Shown here: positions 57,343 to 64,000 of the stretch, piece after piece
Layout of the letters: the number at the start of each line of letters is the position of its first letter
Position numbering within the stretch: position 1 is the first letter of the stretch
DNA from: Sebastes aleutianus
Lineage: Eukaryota; Chordata; Actinopteri; Perciformes; Sebastidae
Assembly: GCA_916700875.1 (NCBI GenBank)
Contig: CAKAKS010000062.1
Location: forward strand, 8,753,873 to 8,817,872
Reading direction: 5' to 3'
DNA: 64,000 nucleotides
The notes under the pieces: generated by a model
Database searches by the model: none
The model's input: the letters and a program-made list of their open reading frames with translations, nothing else
Told to the model about the DNA's origin: nothing
Made by a program: the position numbers and the translations under genes

Positions 57343-57350
57343 GCTGTAAC

Positions 57351-58655
57351 TGCCGCGTGAGAGCTGTGCAGAACGGCGGCTGTAACTTCCAGCAGAGAGG
57401 GCGGTACCCTGCTCTACAGCCAGGTGTTAGGTTACTCCTCAAACTGAGAAGCAGACAGCAGACTCGTTGTGACGGATATAATAGACAGAAAAAGAACAAT
57501 TCAATTCATCACTTAACTGTAATTGTTCAGAGATTTACGAAGGCATATTTCTTCTTTTTAAAGCAATAAAGTGTCACATTATTGATGTCTAAGAATGAGG
57601 AGAATGGACAGGAAAACTGCTTTGCTTTCATTTAAATTTTGCAAGCTAGGGATGAACGTGTTGAGGGATTAGTGCATATTTGTGTCTGTGGGCTCCTATG
57701 TTTACGTACATGTGTGTGCGCAACTGTATGTGCGCCGGGCATTGTGCAACAAAGAACACATTAACATGCATTCTTCGCTCTTTGAAAAGGGAATAAGCTG
57801 CTTGATGTGTCCGCGTCTGCGCATCTGGTTTTGGCAGCCTTCACCAGCTGATGTGAACACACTCATTTGTCGTCGGCAGTATTGCCTAAAATGCAGGTTT
57901 CATACGCAGAGTGCTGCACAAGCCACGGGTTTTAAATACTAGTAGATAGATACGTTTTGTGCAGTCTTCTTCTTATTTTTTTGTACCATTTATTGATTGT
58001 GGACACCGTGTCTCTCTCTTTGGTGTAATTTACTGCAGCTGGAGCTACGGCAGCAGAATTTGAGAGTAAATTGGTTTAAATCTCTGGACAGGGCGGGAGA
58101 ATCTGGGACGGCTCAGAAACAATGAATTAAACACACCCTCCCTTCCCACAACAACTGCTGTTGCCATCCGTTTGAGTGTTTCCACACATGTTGCCAGCAG
58201 GAGCACCTGACAGCAGGCTCCTCTGTGACAGTATTGTGTGCCTTCCTCTCCATTTCACAGACTCTCCATCTGCTCATTCCTCCTCTCCCTCGCTCTCTTG
58301 TTTTCCAATCTTTCCATCTGTATTTCATTTACTCCGTATACTCTTCAACAACATCAGCTTCTGCTCTCTATCCAGCAGCAGCAGCCTAAAGCGAGGCCCG
58401 TGGGCCCAATCTGGACCACCGCATTATACCTGCAGAAGTTGGGCCCTGCAAAGGAGTTTGACAACGTACCGTGTTGTATTTGGTCCATTTTTGAATGTCA
58501 TTTGAGCAGAGAAGCTGCTCGGCACATGAAACTCTTCTTTATCTTGCCTTTTCTGTATGTCAGTTTCAGAACTTTTAGGTGCAGTTTTGCAACCCCCGGT
58601 AGGCTGGAGATTATCGTTAGACACGACATTGATTGGCCACGATAACAGAACGATA
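57351..58655. other. No gene; probable intron
   Basis: ORFs at 57357-57569, 57682-57942 and 58176-58645 show no domain and overlap on both strands. Confidence 0.4.
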
Positions 58656-58659
58656 TTCA

Positions 58660-59210
58660 ATTATGTAGAATACAGGGATTCCGCCAGTGTATTGCAAGCC
58701 CGGTGGGCCTGAGATGACTCCATGGATGTATTAAGAGAACTGGATACAGCGTTGGAGGCGGGGCCCTGTTCATTACTATGAAAGTGGCTCATAATGCCAA
58801 AATGGCTCGACTTCCGAGTGGAAAAGTACCAGGATCTTCCGGCGATATTCCACTTCCATTGGGCCCATGGAGCAGGCGCAGTAGTGTCCGCTCGGTCACA
58901 TGACTCGCTTGCTAACTCCGTCTCCCAGCCCTTGGCCCTGGGTCTCATTCACATGAACGGAGAAAGGGAAATAACACTGGATTCGGTATTATTAGTGCAT
59001 TTTACATCTTTTAGGACCTATTGATTTAAATAAGGGCTATTTAAGTGTTCATACTGGGAAGTTTATTCACCTCAAAAAAATGATCCGCTGAATTACAGAA
59101 GTCTCTTTCCCAGTCTATAGGAAAAAGTATTTTTGGGCCCAATGGCATCACGTGACGGACACCGAAGTTATAGTACCGCCGTTTCACCACTACAAAATTG
59201 GCATCAACGA
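58660..59210. repeat. Probable dispersed repeat
   Basis: The segment with gccaaaatggctcgacttcc, cattgggcccatggagcagg and cctataggaaaaagt-type words resembles a fish dispersed repeat by style. No second copy is present in this window, so this rests on recollection. Confidence 0.3.
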
Positions 59211-59559
59211 CCGGCGCTCTTCCTGGGGGCTCGGATGATTCCCGGAAGGGATTTACGTCTCCATTACAACAGTTACCCTTTACTCAACGGAGCGACTGTA
59301 AAACGGTGATGAACACATTCATTACCGATATTCTTCACAATAAAAGACCCCCGTTATTTTGTTATTTAAAAGCTTTGATAATGAAGCAGCAACATCAGTA
59401 AATGTTGGGTTTTCATCAGCAGCAACTAAACTGCAGCTGAAAAGCAAAACGGCATAATAAAGCAGATATTTGAAAGTACAAACCGTGAAGTCGTAGATTC
59501 AGTTAGAAGCTACAAAAGTACTGAAAACTGAACACACACCGTCTTTCTCTCTGGTCTCC

Positions 59560-59880
59560 TGCACGCTTGTTTGAGGGTCATTGGCAATTCTTTGGTTTTA
59601 AACCAAACGAAAAAGGAGAGCCAGAGGCCGAGAACAAATTGATTTGTAAACTGTGCGATAAACAAGTCGGGACTAAAGATGGAAACGCCAACAAATCTCC
59701 GCTCCCATCTTAAAAATCACCATCCAGAATACACAAGTCACCGACTCCCTCCACAGAGAGCAGCCGGACCAAAACTCCTCCCACGGAGAGCAATCAGCCC
59801 TCAATCAAAGGTAACGGAATATAAACAGTGGCGGGACAGTAGGAGGGCAGTTACTAGTCACCAGCTGATCGATCAGATTT
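59560..59880 (+). pseudogene. hAT transposase N-terminal BED-finger remnant, frameshifted
   Basis: One frame reads FFGFKPNEKGEPEAENK followed by LICKLCDKQVGTKDGNA, giving the two zinc-binding cysteines (CKLC, near 59645-59656). After a one-base shift near 59690 the next frame reads TNLRSHLKNHHPEYT, giving the histidine half. C-x2-C...H-x4/5-H with TNLRxHL is the BED zinc-finger pattern of hAT transposases and ZBED proteins. The catalytic domain is absent. The frameshift marks it as a decayed copy. Confidence 0.7.
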
Positions 59881-60009
59881 ATTGATCTCAGCATGTCTTT
59901 GTGTAAAATAGCGCTAACTGTATATACATTGTAGCTACATCTGGGTATTGCAAAGTATGTGTCTGCAGTCCGTAGATATTTATATCTACGTGCGTCTCTC
60001 CTCAGGCTT

Positions 60010-60090
60010 TTTTGGACGATAATATCGTGCATCGTTTTTTTTCTTAGCGCAATATCGTCAGTAGGGGAATTACAATATCGCCCAACCCTA
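60010..60090. mobile_element. hAT right-end fragment (TAGGGTTGGGCGATAT family)
   Basis: Ends tacaatatcgcccaaccCTA, with gataatatcgtgcatcg subterminal words inward. It may be the right end of the element that carried the BED-finger remnant 130 bp upstream; the matching left end was not found. Confidence 0.55.
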
Positions 60091-60764
60091 AATTGATTGT
60101 AATTTCACAAGCATTTTCTGAACTTTCAAGGTCAATTTTTGGACATTACTAAGTAATTGTGGACAACTTGCTGATCACATTAAACACAATACATATTTTG
60201 ATCTGTATCTTTAACCTCTTAAACTCTCAATTTTGCTTATATATTTCCTCTTTTTCCATGCCCTGCAACTGCTTGTTCAACACTTCATTGCAGCTATATG
60301 ATGTCTTACACCGTGTGAAAGATTTAAAGCCCAGATGTCGTGCTCTTATAGCTGCACGGCTACCTCAAATAGAAATATGCTGCACCACTTCTGCACATTT
60401 CAGTATAATTCAGACTGACATATATGGTACTTAACTTTGGAATCTCCATTCCGCCTCATAAAAATACTAGTGAAGAAAGATTTTCCTCATTAGTCTCCAC
60501 CGGTACTCACTGATCATTGCTTGTAAAGGAACCTATCCTGAAGTGCAAAACATTAAAATGAAAAACTTTGAACCAGAGGAGTTTCTTCAACTTCAAAGCT
60601 ATCTTTTGGGGAATTTGAGATCATAAAACCCGAACTTATTTTACCCATTCTGTGACCTGAAGCACATGCTAAAAAATGCAGCAACCACACTGCAAAAAAT
60701 CAAATAATTTAATGTACTGAGTCTAAAAAATGTTCCCCCTAAAACAAGTGATAAACTTTATCAG
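60091..60764. other. No gene; probable intron
   Basis: AT-rich sequence. The ORF at 60159-60434 has no domain. Confidence 0.4.
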
Positions 60765-60822
60765 TAGGGCTGTCAAACAATTGAAATATTTAATCGCAAT
60801 TAATCGCACGATTGCCTTCTAG
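60765..60822 (+). mobile_element. hAT left-end fragment (TAGGGCTGTCAA family)
   Basis: TAGGGCTGTCAAACAATTGA and the TTAATCGC words that follow, cut off after 58 bp where a TTAA-type MITE begins. Confidence 0.7.
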
Positions 60823-60826
60823 TTAA

Positions 60827-61642
60827 AGCAGCAGTAGGTAGAATTAGAGCAAATATGATTAAAAGAAGTTATTTTTATAAAACGATCACTATTACTATTA
60901 CTATTATTAGTAGTGCATGAGATAGGTAATCTGAAAAAAATCATGTGCCTCTGTGTCCTCCGGTGCTCCTAATGGCATCTACAAGATTTCACAGACCGGA
61001 GGAAAACAACCAATCAGAGTCGAACTGGAGCCTTGCCGTCTCTGAGCAGCTGTCAATCACTCGCGAACTCCGATCAAACGGTCAAACTAGGCAGCGCTGA
61101 TCAAATATGAATCAATATTCTGTTACTGTAATGCCTATTTCTCACCTCAAATGTTTTCAGAAACATCTTGTAGTGTACTGTTTAGCTGTAAAATGAGAAA
61201 GTTTGTGAGACGGCAGCCATTATGAGATCAGTTGAGGAAATACCAAGCACCTGCCGGAGCAAACTTTCTAATTTTACAGCTAAACAGTACACTATAAGAT
61301 GTTTCTGAAAACATTTGAGGCGATAAATAGGCATTACAGTAACAGAATATTGATTTATATTTGATCAGCGCTGCTTAGTTTGACTGTTTGATCGGAGTTA
61401 ACAAAGTGATTGATAGCTGCCTCCGTTGAATAAACAGCCAATAGGAACGCTCTCTCTCTGAAATGACCCGTCATTGGCCAAAGTCTCCCATCACGAGCTA
61501 GATTTTTTAAAGCCTGAAAACAGAGTCATGAGGAGGTGCAGAAGTCTTGTTTTCTCTCAGAACACTTGAATTACAATATGCTGAAAGGTTATTATGGATT
61601 TTTTGCCCAATGATGCCCAAAACATTTTGCTCTACTGCAGGT
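60827..61642 (+). mobile_element. TTAA-flanked MITE, 816 bp, with internal inverted duplication
   Basis: Flanked by TTAA at 60823-60826 and 61643-61646. Ends are AGCAGCAGTAGG and CTACTGCAGGT. It is the family of 47843-48428 but ~230 bp longer because the middle part (gatcagcgctg to tttgtgag region) is present twice in opposite orientation: about 61048-61203 and 61262-61420. Confidence 0.88.
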
Positions 61643-61647
61643 TTAAC

Positions 61648-63035
61648 TCTAAAAAATAATTAAAAAATGGCTCTTGGATATTAAAAAAAATGTTGTATCA
61701 AAATATGTATTTCAAACAGTGCTCAGGCTGTTGGATCATTGGACTTTAATTAAAGACTTCATGCAGTCTTGGCCCAGAATGTCCTGGCTAACGCTCTTTC
61801 ACACCCTTTTCGACAATATCCCTCCACCTTCTGTCTTATGCTGTCTTTCCTGGAGACCTGACACTCACCTGGATGGAGCTCTGTGGATCACATGCACAGT
61901 ATTTGTTTGTATTTATAACTCCTTCCTCAAGATCAACCCAGAGCATCTAGATTCTACCATATAAGTTTATCTTTTCCTCTTCTCGCTTCATTCTGCTGGT
62001 TCATTCAAGTCTCTGTCCTCTCACTTTCTCACTCTCTAACCTTTCACATCTTTATCTGACCGGTGCACCTGTCCTCCTTTAATTAAGATTGGTATATCCG
62101 AGCTGCTTGAGCCAGAGTCCTGCTGCTCCACCTGGCACAGGTTTGCCGTCAGAGAGTCCCGACCTCTTTGACCTGTTACGCCCTACTTCTTTTCTATCCT
62201 TTTTTTTCCCCCTCTTTTGTGCTTACTACTTCTTTTTCTCACATTTCACCTCTCACGTCTTGCTTGACACAATAGATTTTTAGAAAACAAATACGTGAGC
62301 TGTTAACAGCTGCATTAAGTCCCAATGTGTTTGTAAAGATTTCAAAGCAGCTTGGTCCAGATACCTGCTGTTTCAGCTGGCACATAGTCATCTATCCCAC
62401 CCAAACTGTTGTGTGTCCTAGCCATGACTTTGTCCACACAGCCAGGATCTCTGAACCTGGTGCCTTGTTTATTGCCCAGCGAGAGAGCTGAAGCATGTGT
62501 GAAAAGATGATTGAACTGTGTGTTCATTTATGTGTCTCTCTTTGTGACTCTATGATAGGTAATAGGACACTGTGGGCCTCATGCAATCAGCCTGGAGGCG
62601 CAAAACGTTATTTTGAGCCTTATAATGAAGGTAACACCGCCTATTAAGTCTAATGCAGAGAGGACCCCGAGTGCAAACGAGAGGCAGGACATTGAAGAAT
62701 CGTCTCGAGGAGATTTGGCTGGAAGCTCTTTTCAGCAGGAGCTTCCAGTGTGTTTGTTCTGGAAATGTCTTTCAATTACTTTTTTTGTTGTTTGCTAATT
62801 TCTCGCCGCAGAAAGCAAACAAATCGGTCCATGCACTATTCAAATCTACATTTTCCTCCAAGACTTTTCTTTTTTGGGATTTGGAAACCTACTGAGAAAC
62901 TCAAGACTAGCCAACGCTATTGAGGATCGGCAAAATTAAGAGGATGAGTGCCGGGTCGTAGTTGACGTAGGCTATGACACACAGTTTGGTTGACTGAAAT
63001 GTTAAAACTAATTTTTTTATTCAGTGAATATAGGC
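61648..63035. other. No gene; probable intron
   Basis: ORFs at 61674-61964, 62089-62283, 62342-62527 (minus) and 62613-62895 show no recognised domain. Pyrimidine-rich patches near 61975-62060 and 62185-62230. Confidence 0.35.
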
Positions 63036-63125
63036 TAGGGATGCACCGACCCAACTTTTTCAGTCCCGATACCTGGGCTTTGGGTATCGGCGGATACTGA
63101 GAACCGATTTAATACCAGTGCTTAA
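63036..63125 (+). mobile_element. hAT left-end fragment (TAGGGATGCACCGA family)
   Basis: Begins TAGGGATGCACCGACCCAAC with gatacc/ggtatcgg subterminal words. The right end is not in the window; a right end of this family type lies at 18765-18824. Confidence 0.55.
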
Positions 63126-63529
63126 CTAATGAGCTGTATGGCCTACAACAAACACAAGTGAAAATTGAAATGCTGTGTAAACCTCTATAGTGCATTAACC
63201 TTAACTTAAAATCATGTTTAGTTTCCTTGATAGAGAGCTGGTAGATAATGTTGTATTTGCAGCAATGTTTACCACAGAGAGCACTGTGTTTACTGATTTG
63301 ATTGATGCTCAGTGTCTTTTTTCAGAGATGGCAAATAAACGCTTTAAATAAAAATATGATTAAATTCTCTCTCTCTCTCTCTTTTTTACTCAAAAGTAAT
63401 GCAGACGTTATAGCGGTGCTTACTTTAGCCCTAAGCATTCTTCCACTCTGACTGTATACAGCATGTCCAAACAACCTCCAGCAAGGTCATGCAGGACTGT
63501 ATGTACTAAAGCCTGAGGCAAAAGTTTGT

Positions 63530-64000
63530 GCAAAAAAGTTTCCATTTGATATATACTGGAAAAACAAAGTTCGGAAACTTGTATTTGGTGGATTATTTCT
63601 CTGTTGTTACAATGCTAATTGACATTGTATTTTACATCGTTGGAAAGCCTGTTTATTTACCAATGATGTCCAACTTGTAAGGATCATGCATTTGTGGGAT
63701 GAGCAGCACAGCTGATTATGTGGGGAGCGCCCAAGAAAAATTTCCCAAAATGCTCTGCAAATGGTAAACAGTGTATTCTCATAAGGCTACCAGGAAGCCT
63801 GCAATGACTGGCCTTCACCGTCAGGCCTGTTTGCGCTGGTGTCGACAACACAGACAATGGAACCTGAACATGTGGGGGAATGTCATGTTCAGTGATAAGT
63901 CCAGGTTCTGTCTGCGAAAGTTGGATGGCAGGGTCAAAATATGGAGACGACGTGGAGAACGCTATGCTCATTGTTGAACCGATCGAGTAACAGCTTTTGG
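63530..64000 (+). mobile_element. Tc1/mariner element, cut by the window end
   Basis: Covers a non-coding lead-in and the transposase fragment at 63750-64000. The left limit is approximate; no terminal inverted repeat could be identified because the right half is outside the window. Confidence 0.6.
63750..64000 (+). pseudogene. Tc1-type transposase fragment, degenerate
   Basis: The frame reads HKATRKPAMTGLHRQACLRW, then NLNMWGNVMFSDKSRFCLRK and DGRVKIWRRRGERYAHC. These match the N-terminal/DDE boundary of Tc1 transposases. VMFSDKSRF contains the second-strand FSDE-type motif, with Lys where Glu is usual; the FSD aspartate is kept. A TGA follows HC at 63975-63977, after which the frame goes on as TDRVTAFG and meets the window edge. 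With a stop and an altered motif it is probably inactive. Confidence 0.82.

Noticed and set aside
62342..62527. Minus-strand ORF considered as an upstream Shisa exon
   Set aside because: It has no cysteine-domain, membrane span or RRHL-type Shisa motif and no convincing splice sites.

Overview
This window looks like nuclear DNA of a teleost, probably a spiny-rayed (percomorph) fish. It is gene-poor, full of non-autonomous DNA transposons (hAT-type with 8-bp target duplications, families flanked by TTAA, Tc1/mariner pieces), LINE copies with fish-type 3' tails, and long microsatellites such as (GA)n, (CA)n and (CGCA)n. It contains one convincing host coding exon and one apparently intact retrotransposon.

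Layout. 1-6085: tandem array with two full copies of a ~2.6-kb unit and a partial third. Each unit carries a CRE/TATA/AATAAA block, a possible Ty1/copia scrap, a TTAA element, a hAT fragment and a GA tract. 6073-6324: antisense RNase H scrap of a LINE. 7.6-11 kb: TTAA-type MITEs and dispersed fish repeats. 12.9-14.1 kb: a 27-bp minisatellite and a MITE with ~45-bp inverted ends. 19-21 kb: a LINE tail, a 41-bp minisatellite and a hAT element. 24-30 kb: a terminal-inverted-repeat element with an L2 tail nested in it, an 839-bp hAT element and further dispersed repeats. 30.8 kb: a perfect 26-bp-arm palindrome. 31-33 kb: nested transposons and (CGCA)n/(GT)n tracts. 33.67-37.77 kb: a full-length L2/CR1-type LINE with a 1077-codon ORF carrying endonuclease and reverse transcriptase motifs. 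38-51 kb: repeats and sequence without recognised genes. 51431-52023, minus strand: the last coding exon of a Shisa-family (CKAMP-type) AMPA-receptor auxiliary protein ending in the PDZ ligand EVTV. 52-64 kb: probably intron or upstream sequence of that gene, holding several hAT elements, a TTAA element with a large internal inverted duplication, a BED-finger transposase remnant and a Tc1 transposase fragment cut by the window edge.

The host gene runs leftward: its stop is at 51431-51433 and its upstream exons lie to the right. I recognise no other Shisa exon up to 64000. No bacterial-type operon, CRISPR array, tRNA or rRNA was seen. I found no clearly new biological system. The items most worth checking are the promoter-bearing tandem array, the intact L2, a core segment shared by transposons with different ends, and the Gln/His expansion in the Shisa tail.
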